Positions 8,013 to 16,518 of a DNA stretch of 64,000 nt are shown one piece after another. Position 1 is the first letter of the stretch, and the number at the start of each line of letters is the position of its first letter. Under the pieces are notes generated by a model. It was not told the DNA's origin. It saw nothing but the letters and a program-made list of their open reading frames with translations, and did not search any database. Both the position numbers and the translations under genes were made by a program. Source of the DNA: Alistipes sp. (GTDB taxonomy: Bacteria; Bacteroidota; Bacteroidia; Bacteroidales; Rikenellaceae); contig JAGAOZ010000028.1 in assembly GCA_017623505.1 (NCBI GenBank), forward strand, positions 1 through 64,000, in the 5' to 3' direction.

Positions 8013-8294
8013 ATGGCACAGGAGAATGTAAAGGCTGGCGGTGAGATTCGTTATTTGAATCCAGTATCAGTAGATGTAAAGAAGAAGAAGTACTGCCGTT
8101 TTAAGAAGCTCGGTATTAAGTACGTAGATTATAAGGATGGTGAGTTCTTGAAGAAGTTCCTCAACGAGCAGGGTAAGATTTTGCCACGTCGTTTGACCGG
8201 TACTTCACAGAAGTTCCAGAAGAAGGTTGCTCAGGCTGTTAAGCGTGCACGCCACCTCGCAATTTTGCCATTCGTAACCGATTGTATGAAATAA
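8013..8294 (+). CDS. rpsR: 30S ribosomal protein S18
   Basis: This 93-residue small-subunit protein pairs with S6 on the platform. The conserved core '[53 protein letters not shown]' is unmistakable. It lies 3 bases after rpsF and 19 bases before rplI, so it is co-transcribed with both. The zinc-binding cysteines seen in some S18 paralogues are absent apart from single cysteines (C27-like 'KYCRFK' and the C-terminal 'DCMK'), as usual for this phylum. Confidence 0.98.
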   Translation: MAQENVKAGGEIRYLNPVSVDVKKKKYCRFKKLGIKYVDYKDGEFLKKFLNEQGKILPRRLTGTSQKFQKKVAQAVKRARHLAILPFVTDCMK

Positions 8295-8313
8295 TTAAGA
8301 GGAGGAGAGCAAT

Positions 8314-8754
8314 ATGGAGATTATTCTTATTAAAGATGTAGAGAACTTGGGCTATGCTAACGACATCGTTAATGTAAAGCCTGGTTATGCAAACAATTAC
8401 TTGATTCCTCAGGGCTTCGCTAAGGCTGCTACTGCTTCTGCAAAGAAGGTGTTGGCAGAGAACCTTCGTCAGCGTGCTCACAAGGATGCAAAGATTTTGG
8501 CTGATGCTCAGGCATTGGCAGAGAAGATTGCTAACCTGCCTTTGGTTATCACTGTTAAGGCAGAGGAGGGTAAGATTTTCGGTGCTGTAACTTCAGCAGA
8601 TGTTGCTGAGGCTTTGGCAGCTAAGGAGATCGTAGTAGACCGTAAGGCTATTGCTGTGGATAGCATTAAGACTGTTGGCGAGTATACCGCTACTGTTAAG
8701 CTCCACCGCGAGGTTAAGGCTACTGTTGCCCTTTCAGTTGTAGCTGAGGAGTAA
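8314..8754 (+). CDS. rplI: 50S ribosomal protein L9
   Basis: This 146-residue large-subunit protein binds domain V of 23S rRNA at the base of the L1 stalk. The N-terminal domain 'MEIILIKDVENLGYANDIVNVKPGYANNYLIPQGFA' and the long connecting helix rich in Ala/Lys are diagnostic. The C-terminal domain contains 'GKIFGAVTSADVAEAL' (family GKLFGSVT). It is the last gene of the rpsF operon and is followed by a strong terminator. Confidence 0.98.
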   Translation: MEIILIKDVENLGYANDIVNVKPGYANNYLIPQGFAKAATASAKKVLAENLRQRAHKDAKILADAQALAEKIANLPLVITVKAEEGKIFGAVTSADVAEALAAKEIVVDRKAIAVDSIKTVGEYTATVKLHREVKATVALSVVAEE

Positions 8755-8780
8755 AACTAGCTTATTAAAGCGTTTTAGAT

Positions 8781-8812
8781 AAGAGCAGGCTTTTGTAGTC
8801 TGCTCTTTTTTC
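8781..8812 (+). terminator. Rho-independent terminator after rplI
   Basis: agagcagg and tctgctct pair around the loop cttttgtag, and the stem runs into a T tract (8804-8812). It sits just upstream of the thiL -7 box, so the ribosomal operon and thiL are insulated. Confidence 0.85.
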
Positions 8813-8814
8813 TG

Positions 8815-8822
8815 TACTTTTG
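8815..8822 (+). promoter_or_regulatory. -7 box (TActTTTG) for thiL
   Basis: TACTTTTG begins only a few bases after the rplI terminator T-tract. It implies a start near 8828 and supports ATG 8841 rather than the earlier TTG at 8820 as the thiL start. Confidence 0.6.
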
Positions 8823-8840
8823 CCAAAAATAAGGACCATT

Positions 8841-9875
8841 ATGAGCGACAAGAAACGTACTGAGATTGCAGAGTTGGGTGAGTTTGGATTGATTGACCTA
8901 CTGACAAAGGATGCCACAAAGAGTAATAAATCGACACTCCGAGGTGTTGGCGATGATTGTGCTGTTGTGGCAGCGGGCCGTGATGATGCATTGGTTATCT
9001 CTACGGATACGATGTTGGAGGGCGTCGATTTCGATTTGACATACTTCCCGCTTAAGCATCTGGGTTATAAGGCTGTAACTGTTGGTGTGAGCGATGTGCT
9101 GGCGATGAATGCTCGTCCGGAGCAGATAATGATATCGCTTGGCGTATCGTCGAAACTTCCCGTGGAGGCTTTGCAGGACTTGTATGAGGGTATTGAGTTT
9201 GCGTGCAAGGAGTTAGACGTGGACTTGGTAGGAGGCGATACATCTGCTTCGATGACAGGCTTGGTTATCAATATTACGGCTATTGGTCGCGCCAAGCGCA
9301 AGGTGCTGACCTATCGTTCGGGTGCTCAGTTCAATGATTTGATATGCGTAACGGGCCCTCTGGGTGGTGCATTTATGGGTTTGAATCTTTTGGAGCGTGA
9401 GAAGCGCGTGTTGAAAGATGTGCAGAACCCTGAGCCACAGTTTAAGGGCTATGAGTACCTGTTACAGAGCTACTTGAAGCCTCGTGCCCGCAAGGATATT
9501 ATTGACGCTTTGGCTGAGGATGGTATCGTGCCTACCTCGATGATTGATATATCGGATGGCCTGGCGAGTGAGGTGTTGCAGCTATGTAAGGCGTCACAGT
9601 GCGGTGCAAGAATCTATCTGGACCGTATTCCTATTGCTCAGCAGACCAATAACCTGGCGGATGAGCTTCACCGCGACCCTGTGGTGGCTGCATTGAATGG
9701 TGGTGAGGATTATGAACTGTTGTTTACCGTACCGCTAGCTATGCAGGAGAAGGTAATGCGTATGGGTATGGTCGATGTGATAGGTCATATTACGCGTCAA
9801 TCAACAGGAGCCTATCTCGTTACTCCCGATGGTAGTGATATCGAACTGAAGGCGCAGGGTTTTGTGAGCAGATAG
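8841..9875 (+). CDS. thiL: Thiamine-monophosphate kinase
   Basis: This 344-residue cytoplasmic enzyme phosphorylates thiamine monophosphate to thiamine diphosphate with ATP. ThiL/PurM-fold motifs are the start 'IAELGEFGLIDLL', 'GVGDDCAVV' (metal/ATP-binding acidic loop), 'STDTMLEGVDFDLTYFPLKHLGYKA' and 'ALNGGEDYELLFT' (C-terminal catalytic loop). Bacteroidota ThiL is about this length. It reads convergently with the following lipoprotein gene: its stop ends at 9875 and the neighbour's stop begins at 9876, with no terminator between them. No TPP riboswitch is present upstream. Confidence 0.95.
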   Translation: MSDKKRTEIAELGEFGLIDLLTKDATKSNKSTLRGVGDDCAVVAAGRDDALVISTDTMLEGVDFDLTYFPLKHLGYKAVTVGVSDVLAMNARPEQIMISLGVSSKLPVEALQDLYEGIEFACKELDVDLVGGDTSASMTGLVINITAIGRAKRKVLTYRSGAQFNDLICVTGPLGGAFMGLNLLEREKRVLKDVQNPEPQFKGYEYLLQSYLKPRARKDIIDALAEDGIVPTSMIDISDGLASEVLQLCKASQCGARIYLDRIPIAQQTNNLADELHRDPVVAALNGGEDYELLFTVPLAMQEKVMRMGMVDVIGHITRQSTGAYLVTPDGSDIELKAQGFVSR

Positions 9876-10535
9876 TTACTCCTTCTTGTAGAGCCTTGCT
9901 TCGCCCTCAATATTATTGTAAAATACTAAGACAGGAGCATCGTCTTCCATTTCGAGTGCGACTATTGTGCGGAAGCTACGCAGTTCGCGCTCTACTTTGC
10001 GACGTCGTTTTATCTCACTTGGTGTTAGCGATGTATCGTCTGTCTGAGAAATCTTCTCGGATGGGATGGAGAGCGTACCCGTAATCTCAATTATCTCCTC
10101 TTGTGATGCGAGTTGCCAACGCTCAAACTGCAGTATGCTTTTGGGGGCATAGTGTTTAATCTCGCCGTTAGGACACAACTCTATATCCACCTTGATACCT
10201 TGTCTGTCCCTGCTCACCCAGCGACCTATCAGCTTGGGGTAGGTGGTATTTGTCGTTACTACCGATGCGTTGTATTTTACGGATGTTGAGGGGGCCATAT
10301 ACTCCACCTCGACAATGTTACCCTCGATAAGCTCTGCGCGATTTACTTTGGTACTCTCGTCAATTCTAAAGAACAACTCTTTCGACAAATCATCTTTAGG
10401 CTTAACTATTAATAGCGAGTCATTGCTACCCGCATCAACAAAACCCACCAACCTCTTATATGGTGTGGGAGAGTTACAGCCGATGACGAGAGTCAAGACT
10501 CCTAAATATGGTAACAAGCGTAAAAACATCTTCAA
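9876..10535 (-). CDS. Lipoprotein with lipocalin-like region, function unknown
   Basis: This is a 219-residue predicted lipoprotein: MKMFLRLLPYLGVLTLVIGC places the lipidated Cys at residue 20. Residues ~30-85 resemble a small beta domain ('GFVDAGSNDSLLIVKP ... VEVEYMAP'). Residues ~100-140 read 'YPKLIGRWVSRDRQGIKVDIELCPNGEIKHY', which resembles the opening strand of lipocalin-like Bacteroidota lipoproteins (L.G.W ... G..L...G). The C-terminal part (~165-190) is very charged and probably helical. There is no catalytic motif. A -7 box at 10583-10590 probably drives it. I cannot assign a function. Confidence 0.75.
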   Translation of the reverse strand: MKMFLRLLPYLGVLTLVIGCNSPTPYKRLVGFVDAGSNDSLLIVKPKDDLSKELFFRIDESTKVNRAELIEGNIVEVEYMAPSTSVKYNASVVTTNTTYPKLIGRWVSRDRQGIKVDIELCPNGEIKHYAPKSILQFERWQLASQEEIIEITGTLSIPSEKISQTDDTSLTPSEIKRRRKVERELRSFRTIVALEMEDDAPVLVFYNNIEGEARLYKKE

Positions 10536-10582
10536 TGATATATGTTTTGGGGTGGTAGTGTAGTACTTAGCCCATCGGGATA

Positions 10583-10590
10583 CAAAAATA
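10583..10590 (-). promoter_or_regulatory. -7 box (TAttTTTG) for the lipoprotein gene
   Basis: Minus-strand TATTTTTG lies ~48 bases upstream of ATG 10535. The -33 element is weak. It stands back to back with the outer-membrane gene promoter at 10685-10692. Confidence 0.5.
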
Positions 10591-10684
10591 TAAAAAATAT
10601 CTCAATGTGAAAAAGTTTATATTCGCTATGAATGCTTTGTGCGGCTTTATGTGTGACTGTAATTGTTATATATGTGACTTTTTA

Positions 10685-10692
10685 TATCTTTG
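10685..10692 (+). promoter_or_regulatory. -7 box (TAtcTTTG) deciding the start of the outer-membrane gene
   Basis: TATCTTTG lies 29 bases upstream of ATG 10722. Any start codon before ~10697, including the in-frame TTG at 10632, would not be transcribed from it. Confidence 0.65.
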
Positions 10693-10721
10693 TATTCAAT
10701 CTAACCCATTATTTAGAGATT

Positions 10722-13151
10722 ATGTTGCGCGAGATCCTTACCATACTCTTCATAGCTCTTTGTTCGGCCGCTATGGCGCAGGAGCATGATGAGGATTTCC
10801 GCCTTTTTAAGAGTCAGTCGGAGGAGTTCGAGCAGAGTATTGTTGAGAGTGACACACTTCTGTTCTATCGTCTTGCGCACCAAACGCACGATTTATATGG
10901 CGATATTACAGCTTATAACTTCTCCTTTATAGATTTCGCACGTCGCGGTGTGGCTTTCTATGATAGGCAAGCTTCGGTTGATGGTCTGGGAGTGCGCTTG
11001 ACAAATTTAAATATATTACGCCGCTTAGGACTTGAAGAGAGTGCTGCGGCCGGTATTGCAGGGCGTGGAGAGAGCTCTCTTGGTGGGCTTACGCGCCTTA
11101 CGACAACCGAAGGTGTCCCACTCTCAGGGGCTCAAGCCTCGGTGTTCTTCTCCGGCAGAGGATATTTAGGCGGTGTGCGGGCCACGATTCACCACTTTAT
11201 GCGTAATGGCTGGAGTCTGTCGGCTTATATCTCCGCAAGGGCAGGTGCAGGTTTGTACGTCGAAGGCGTATCGCAGAACTCCGGTGATGTGGGTCTGCGC
11301 TTGAGTCGGGAGCTTAGGGGTGGTGGAGTGGTGAATATGCTCTTTGCGACATCACTTTCACATCGAGGACTACGTTCTGCCTCGACCGAGGAGGCTTTTC
11401 GCTTGACGGGAGATAATCTCTATAACCCCACGTGGGGCTATCAGGGTGGCGATGTGAGGAACTCTCGCGTACGTCGTAATTGCATCCCCTTTCTGATGGG
11501 CTCTTTTCATAAGGATATAACTCATAATACATCGTTGCTTGTTGCTGTGGGTGGAGAGTGGGGTAAGACAAAGAACTCCGCTTTAGGGTGGTATGGTACT
11601 GCGACACCTCGCCCCGATAACTATCGTCTTATGCCGAGTTACTATACCGATATTGATGTAGCACAAGCTGTTGAGGAGCGATGGCGTGCCGAGGATAGCC
11701 GCTATACGCAAGTGAATTGGGCAGAGTTGTATACTATCAACTCTATGGCTGGCGGTGAGGCCCGTTATGCCGTAGAGCAGCGTGTCAATCGTACTCTTAG
11801 CGGTAAATTGTCGGTGGAATTTACGACCTACTATGGCGATAACCTCACTCTGCGCTATGGCGTCAAGGCCGATATAAACTCCAATCGTTACTACAAAGAG
11901 ATGGACGACTTGCTTGGTGCTGATTATTTGACCGATATCGACTACTACCTAATGGATGATGATACTTACTCGCTCAATCTGCAAAATGATATGCGCCAAC
12001 CGAATCGTCGAGTTGTTGAGGGCGATAGGTTTAGCTACGACTATGCCCTGACGGAGCGTAATGTTGCAGCTTTTGCCGAGGCAGAGTATCAGAGCGACCG
12101 TTGGCATCTAAGTATGTATTCGTCGGTAGGCTCTCATGCTATCTATCGCCGTGGATATTTCGAGAAGGAGATTTTTGCGGGGCAGAACTCTTTCGGTCGT
12201 TCACGCACTATTACCCACTCGCCTTTCCGTCTTAAAGCCTACGCAGCATACGCATTCTCGGCGAAGCATCATCTCTCGGCTGCGGTGATGTATGCCCACG
12301 AGAGTCCTTACGCAGCATCGTTGTTCTATAATCCGCAGTACAACAATCGCACGATAGATAATCCTACTGCCGAGAAGATATTTGCCATAGATGCTTCGTA
12401 TCGTCTGCGTACGACAAATGTTGATTTGTCTGTCAATGCCTTTCTACATTGCCGTCGTGATGGAGTGGATGTTCAGCGCAGCTATGATGACCTATCGACT
12501 ATCTTCTCGGATGTTGTCACTACCGACATCTCGACCTTGAGTTATGGTGTTGAGTTGGCCTCTGAGGTGCGCCTGTCGCGTAAGTGGCGAGCGACTCTTG
12601 CTTTGGGTGCAGGACGTTATGTATACTCCAATAACCCTTTAGTCAGCCACTACTCCGACACGGACAACACTCTTGTCGCTCACTCAGAGAGTTTGATGGA
12701 TGGACGATATATTGGTGGTGTGCCGCAACTCAATGGCTCAGCTACCATTACCTACCTCGACTATTCGGGCTGGGCTATATCGGCAGGTGTTAATCTTGCT
12801 GCATTGCGTTATGTTGAGCCGTCGTTTGTGCGTCGTAGTGAGCGAGTTGTTATGCAGAGCGCAGTGTCGGAGGAGATTAGTCGGGAGTTTCTGTCGCAGG
12901 AGCGTTTCAATGATGCTTGTAGTGTGGATTTATCCCTGTCACGTTGGTTTAACATCCGTCGTTCACGCTTGTCTTTGACCCTTTCGGTGAAGAATCTTTT
13001 GGGTGGTAGGAATATTGTATATGGTGGTTATGAATCTATGCGCATACGTCACTATCGGAGTGGTGATGTGCAGGTCTATCGCCCGCAGGATAACCTTATT
13101 ACCTACGCCTATCCTCGGACAATCTATTTTGTTGCGACGTGGCGTTTTTAG
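10722..13151 (+). CDS. TonB-dependent-receptor-like outer-membrane beta-barrel protein
   Basis: This is an 809-residue outer-membrane protein with a signal peptide MLREILTILFIALCSAAMA-Q. Most of its length is alternating amphipathic strands, and it ends 'YPRTIYFVATWRF' with a C-terminal Phe, as outer-membrane barrels do. The late 'RLSLTLSVKNLLGGRNIVYGGYESMRI' matches the last barrel strands of TonB receptors (NLLN..Y...GY). The N-terminal ~130 residues could be a shortened plug ('RLTNLNILRRLG', 'GLTRLTT'), but a canonical plug and a TonB box are not obvious, and no carboxypeptidase-like domain precedes it. No SusD partner is adjacent. The substrate is unknown. Confidence 0.8.
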   Translation: MLREILTILFIALCSAAMAQEHDEDFRLFKSQSEEFEQSIVESDTLLFYRLAHQTHDLYGDITAYNFSFIDFARRGVAFYDRQASVDGLGVRLTNLNILRRLGLEESAAAGIAGRGESSLGGLTRLTTTEGVPLSGAQASVFFSGRGYLGGVRATIHHFMRNGWSLSAYISARAGAGLYVEGVSQNSGDVGLRLSRELRGGGVVNMLFATSLSHRGLRSASTEEAFRLTGDNLYNPTWGYQGGDVRNSRVRRNCIPFLMGSFHKDITHNTSLLVAVGGEWGKTKNSALGWYGTATPRPDNYRLMPSYYTDIDVAQAVEERWRAEDSRYTQVNWAELYTINSMAGGEARYAVEQRVNRTLSGKLSVEFTTYYGDNLTLRYGVKADINSNRYYKEMDDLLGADYLTDIDYYLMDDDTYSLNLQNDMRQPNRRVVEGDRFSYDYALTERNVAAFAEAEYQSDRWHLSMYSSVGSHAIYRRGYFEKEIFAGQNSFGRSRTITHSPFRLKAYAAYAFSAKHHLSAAVMYAHESPYAASLFYNPQYNNRTIDNPTAEKIFAIDASYRLRTTNVDLSVNAFLHCRRDGVDVQRSYDDLSTIFSDVVTTDISTLSYGVELASEVRLSRKWRATLALGAGRYVYSNNPLVSHYSDTDNTLVAHSESLMDGRYIGGVPQLNGSATITYLDYSGWAISAGVNLAALRYVEPSFVRRSERVVMQSAVSEEISREFLSQERFNDACSVDLSLSRWFNIRRSRLSLTLSVKNLLGGRNIVYGGYESMRIRHYRSGDVQVYRPQDNLITYAYPRTIYFVATWRF

Positions 13152-13155
13152 TCTT

Positions 13156-13187
13156 TTTGGCTATTTGCGAAAAGAGAGTTATCTTTG
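13156..13187 (+). promoter_or_regulatory. Promoter of obg (TTTG-N20-TAtcTTTG)
   Basis: -33 TTTG at 13156-13159 and -7 TATCTTTG at 13180-13187 lie 26 bases upstream of the obg start. The promoter begins immediately after the stop codon of the outer-membrane gene. Confidence 0.8.
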
Positions 13188-13213
13188 CACAGAAATTTTA
13201 AGCTTAGAGAGTT

Positions 13214-14224
13214 ATGGCAGGTTCAAATTTTGTGGACTATGTGAAGATATTTGCCCGTTCGGGCCACGGTGGAGCAGGCTCAAGCCACTTTCGCCGAGAG
13301 AAGTTTGTGGCCTTTGGTGGTCCTGATGGCGGTGATGGCGGCAAGGGTGGCAGCATCATTCTGAAGGGTGACCGCCAATATTGGACTCTCATACACCTGA
13401 AGTATCAACGACACCAATTTGCTCAAGATGGCGAGTGTGGTCGTGGAGCACGCTCTACGGGTAAGGATGCCGCCGATATTGTTATCCCTGTGCCTCTGGG
13501 TACGGTTGCGCGCCGTTTGGTTGAGCAGGAGGATGGTACTACGACCCTTGAGTATGTGGGTGAGGTTACCGAGGATGGCGAGGAGTTGGTATTGCTCAAA
13601 GGAGGCCGTGGCGGATTAGGTAATTGGCACTTCAAGAGCCCTACCGTGCAGGCACCTCGTTACTCACAGCCTGGCGAGGAGGGCGATGAGGGTGCTTTCA
13701 TTCTGGAGTTGAAGGTCTTGGCCGACGTAGGCTTGGTGGGATTCCCTAATGCCGGAAAGAGTACGTTGTTGTCTGTGGTGTCGGCTGCAAAGCCTAAGAT
13801 TGCCAACTATGCTTTCACAACCTTAGAGCCTAATTTGGGTATTGTCGAGGTGCGTGACGGACGTTCGTTTGTTATGGCCGATATTCCGGGTATTATCGAG
13901 GGAGCGCATGAGGGCAAAGGTCTGGGAACACGTTTCTTACGCCATATTGAGCGTAATTCGGTATTGTTATTTATGGTCCCTGCCGATAGCGATGATATAG
14001 CGAAGGATTATGAGATTCTGTTGGGTGAGCTTACGCAGTATAACCCCGAATTGTTGGATAAACGTCGTCTGTTGGCGATTACCAAGTGTGATATGCTCGA
14101 TGATGAGCTTATCGAGCAGATGCGCCCACACCTTCCTGAGGGGATTCCTTCGGTCTTTATCTCTTCGGTTGCAGGACTCAATATCGCCCGCCTGAAGGAT
14201 ATGCTTTGGGAGGCATTACAATAG
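13214..14224 (+). CDS. obg: GTPase Obg/CgtA
   Basis: This 336-residue GTPase acts in late 50S ribosome assembly and stress control. The glycine-rich Obg fold occupies residues ~1-160 ('[17 protein letters not shown]', '[11 protein letters not shown]', '[13 protein letters not shown]'). The G domain follows: P-loop GFPNAGKS at 176-183, switch II region '[18 protein letters not shown]', and the NKxD equivalent 'ITKCDML'. The protein ends soon after the G domain, lacking the C-terminal extension of longer Obg proteins, which is usual in this phylum. It is a single-gene unit with its own promoter and terminator. Confidence 0.97.
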   Translation: MAGSNFVDYVKIFARSGHGGAGSSHFRREKFVAFGGPDGGDGGKGGSIILKGDRQYWTLIHLKYQRHQFAQDGECGRGARSTGKDAADIVIPVPLGTVARRLVEQEDGTTTLEYVGEVTEDGEELVLLKGGRGGLGNWHFKSPTVQAPRYSQPGEEGDEGAFILELKVLADVGLVGFPNAGKSTLLSVVSAAKPKIANYAFTTLEPNLGIVEVRDGRSFVMADIPGIIEGAHEGKGLGTRFLRHIERNSVLLFMVPADSDDIAKDYEILLGELTQYNPELLDKRRLLAITKCDMLDDELIEQMRPHLPEGIPSVFISSVAGLNIARLKDMLWEALQ

Positions 14225-14244
14225 AAAAGTTTGTAGTATACAGT

Positions 14245-14283
14245 AAGGGGCTGTCACAACACTACTTGTTGTACAGCCCCTTC
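14245..14283. terminator. Bidirectional hairpin between obg and pepD
   Basis: aaggggctgt and acagcccctt enclose a secondary stem (acaac/gttgt). T-rich DNA follows on the plus side (ttcttcta) and A-rich DNA precedes it. It can end obg transcription and, from the other side, pepD transcription. Confidence 0.75.
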
Positions 14284-14295
14284 TTCTATTGGTTA

Positions 14296-15744
14296 TTACA
14301 TACTTTTGACCACATCGCACAGTAGCAGCCAGAACTTATCCACTGTCGCTATCTCCAATCGCTCGTCAGGAGAGTGTACTCCGCGAATTGTCGGTCCGAA
14401 CGAGACCATCTCCAAGTCGGGATACTTCTCCAAGAATAGACCGCACTCCAAACCTGCGTGTATAGCACGAACCACAGGCTCTTTGCCGAACAGTTTGCGG
14501 TAGCTCTCTACGGTATGCGTCAGGAGCAGAGAATTAGGGTTAGGAGCCCAACCCGGATAGCCGTCCGAGTGTTCTACCTCGCCACCCGCTAAAATGAAGG
14601 CTGCCTCTACCTGCTGCATGGCGTATATCTTTGCACTCTCGACAGATGAACGCTGCGAGGTGGTTACGATAATCTTATCACCCTCTCCCATCTTTACTGA
14701 AGCGAGGTTTGTTGAGGTCTCCACAAAACCCTTCACGCTCTGCGACATCGCCAGCACGCCATTTGCTACTGCTATCAGTGCTCCGACAAGTCGTTGCTGT
14801 GCTTCGCAAGTAAGCACCGTTGCGGGCATCTCTGCCACATCAACGCTCACTTTGAGGTTAGGCTCGGTGATAGCATATTCTGCCTTCACCTGCTCGGCAA
14901 ATTCTCCTGCACGCTTCATAAAAGCATCATAATTTGTTGCAGGAAGAGCGACTACTGCATACGCCTCACGAGGAATAGCATTGCGTAGGTTACCGCCGTC
15001 AAAGTGGCTCAGGCGCACACCCATACTCTCCTGTGTCTCATATATCAGGCGTGCGAGAATCTTGTTTGAGTTGGCGTGACCCTTGTCAATATCATCACCC
15101 GAATGACCTCCGAGCAAACCTGCAACATCAATGCGCAGTGCCTTGTGCTGGCTTGGTGTTGCCTCACGTGGGCAGCAAAATGTAGCCACAGTGTCGATGC
15201 CGCCTGCGCAGCCGATAAATATCTCGCCCTCATCCTCCGAGTCGAGGTTTATCAGATATTTACCCGTCAGCATACCCTCGCCCAGATTAAAAGCTCCCGT
15301 TAGACCTGTCTCCTCATCAACGGTAAAGAGAGCCTCCAGTGCGGGATGTTCTAACTTCTCATCACGCAACATAGCTAAAGCCGCCGCCATACCTATACCA
15401 CAATCTGCTCCGAGCGTTGTTCCATCGGCCTTTACCCACTGGCCATCAATGCGTGTGCGAATAGGGTCGTTGTCGAAATCGAACTCCACATCGGAATTTT
15501 TCTCGCATACCATATCAATATGCGACTGGAGTATTACGGTAGGATGCGACTCATAACCCGCCGTAGCAGCCTTACGCATCACTACATTGCCTATCTGGTC
15601 GCGCTGGCACTCAATGTTGTGCTTTGCAGCCCACTCTATTAAGTAGGCTATAATCTTCTCCTCACGCTTTGATGGACGAGGCACCTTGGTTATTGCATCA
15701 AACTCCTCCCATACCAAAGCTGGCTGTAAATCTTTAATATTCAT
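14296..15744 (-). CDS. pepD: Aminoacyl-histidine dipeptidase (M20 family)
   Basis: This 482-residue cytosolic metallo-dipeptidase cleaves Xaa-His and other dipeptides. M20C motifs are visible: 'VILQSHIDMVCEKN' (first zinc His and Asp), 'TTLGADCGIGMAAALAM' (bridging Asp), 'LFTVDEETGLTGAFNL' (catalytic Glu pair), 'NLDSEDEGEIFIGCAGG', and a final 'GLECGLFLEKYPDLEMVSFGPTIRGVHSPDERL' that supplies the last His ligand. The length equals that of E. coli PepD. It is transcribed alone from the promoter at 15773-15804 and ends at the hairpin at 14245-14283. Confidence 0.97.
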   Translation of the reverse strand: MNIKDLQPALVWEEFDAITKVPRPSKREEKIIAYLIEWAAKHNIECQRDQIGNVVMRKAATAGYESHPTVILQSHIDMVCEKNSDVEFDFDNDPIRTRIDGQWVKADGTTLGADCGIGMAAALAMLRDEKLEHPALEALFTVDEETGLTGAFNLGEGMLTGKYLINLDSEDEGEIFIGCAGGIDTVATFCCPREATPSQHKALRIDVAGLLGGHSGDDIDKGHANSNKILARLIYETQESMGVRLSHFDGGNLRNAIPREAYAVVALPATNYDAFMKRAGEFAEQVKAEYAITEPNLKVSVDVAEMPATVLTCEAQQRLVGALIAVANGVLAMSQSVKGFVETSTNLASVKMGEGDKIIVTTSQRSSVESAKIYAMQQVEAAFILAGGEVEHSDGYPGWAPNPNSLLLTHTVESYRKLFGKEPVVRAIHAGLECGLFLEKYPDLEMVSFGPTIRGVHSPDERLEIATVDKFWLLLCDVVKSM

Positions 15745-15772
15745 ATTCTACGATTTTATGATTCATCTCCTA

Positions 15773-15804
15773 CAAAAATAAGATACTTTGCTGACATAGA
15801 CAAA
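15773..15804 (-). promoter_or_regulatory. Promoter of pepD (TTTG-N20-TAttTTTG)
   Basis: Minus-strand -33 TTTG (15804-15801) and -7 TATTTTTG (15780-15773) are spaced by 20 bases. The promoter lies directly inside the T-tract side of the rpsT terminator. Confidence 0.75.
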
Positions 15805-15838
15805 CAAAAAGAGCCGTTTCCCTCAGGAAACAGCCCTT
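15804..15838 (-). terminator. Terminator of the tRNA-Glu/rpsT unit
   Basis: Read on the minus strand, agggctgtttcc - tgag - ggaaacggctct forms a 12-bp stem with two G-U or mismatched pairs, followed by ttttgtttg. Confidence 0.8.
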
Positions 15839-15859
15839 ATGTGTTGTAATCAACTCGGC

Positions 15860-16111
15860 TTAGAGAGCGTTTACATGCAATGCGAGTGAGCTCTTGAGGT
15901 TAGCAGCCTTATTCTTGTGAATAGTGCCGTGCTTAGCGAGCTTATCCAACATTGATGATACCTTTGGAAGCAATGCCTCAGCAGCACTCTTCTCAGTAGT
16001 GTTACGCAGAGCCTTTACAGCGTTACGAGCAGTCTTGTGATAAAGACGGTTGTGAGCACGCTTAGTAATTGTCTGACGAATTCTCTTCTTAGATGACTTG
16101 TGATTTGCCAT
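15860..16111 (-). CDS. rpsT: 30S ribosomal protein S20
   Basis: This is an 83-residue basic helical protein of the small subunit. It begins [20 protein letters not shown] and contains '[17 protein letters not shown]', the S20 signature, and ends '[17 protein letters not shown]'. The length is typical. Its 170-base upstream region has no convincing -7 box of its own, and tRNA-Glu lies directly upstream on the same strand, so both are probably made as one transcript from the promoter at 16406-16436. The leader contains small hairpins (aatattcc/ggatatt near 16195-16220) that could serve S20 autoregulation, which is inference. Confidence 0.97.
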   Translation of the reverse strand: MANHKSSKKRIRQTITKRAHNRLYHKTARNAVKALRNTTEKSAAEALLPKVSSMLDKLAKHGTIHKNKAANLKSSLALHVNAL

Positions 16112-16283
16112 AGTTTTGTCTGTTTTTATTTTTTTACTTTTTCAGTTTTCTGTTTTGTGTGCTGCATTTTACGAGTTGCAACTCCTCATTTCTGAATATC
16201 CCTCTTCGGAATATTATGGCGACCACGTAAGTCCCCCAAAAATCTGTTTACCGCTGTCAAACACCCTAAGGTGTAAGTCATTG

Positions 16284-16355
16284 TAGCCCATAGGAGAGTC
16301 GAACTCCTCTTTCAAGAATGAAAATCTTGCGTCCTAGCCGATAGACGAATGGGCC
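16284..16355 (-). tRNA. tRNA-Glu (anticodon UUC)
   Basis: Minus-strand 72-mer from GGCCCATTCG to ..CCTATGGGCTA. The acceptor stem is GGCCCAT/ATGGGCT (G-U at the top) with discriminator A. The anticodon arm is AAGAT-TTTCATT-CTT with anticodon TTC, and the T arm is GAGGAG-TTCGACT-CTCCT. CCA is not encoded. It lies upstream of rpsT on the same strand and probably shares its transcript. Confidence 0.93.
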
Positions 16356-16405
16356 TTACCGCTATCGTTGGCCCGACTTACTTGTTGGGCGTTACTTTAG
16401 CGACG

Positions 16406-16436
16406 CAAAGGTAGTCAAAAAATTGTAATATGCAAT
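16406..16436 (-). promoter_or_regulatory. Promoter of tRNA-Glu/rpsT (ATTG-N19-TAccTTTG)
   Basis: Minus-strand -7 TACCTTTG (16413-16406) is followed by CG; the -33 element is ATTG at 16436-16433. Transcription would start about 45 bases before the tRNA. Confidence 0.65.
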
Positions 16437-16445
16437 AAAACAATA

Positions 16446-16472
16446 CAAAAAAGTGCCGAAAAGCACTTTTTG
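16446..16472. terminator. Terminator of adk (bidirectional stem)
   Basis: aaaaagtgc - cgaaaa - gcacttttt is a perfect stem with T tracts on both strands. On the minus strand it ends the adk message 47 bases after the stop codon. Confidence 0.85.
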
Positions 16473-16518
16473 CATCTGCTTATCACAGTGATAATAATCC
16501 GCAGTTTCGCTCCCTGAA

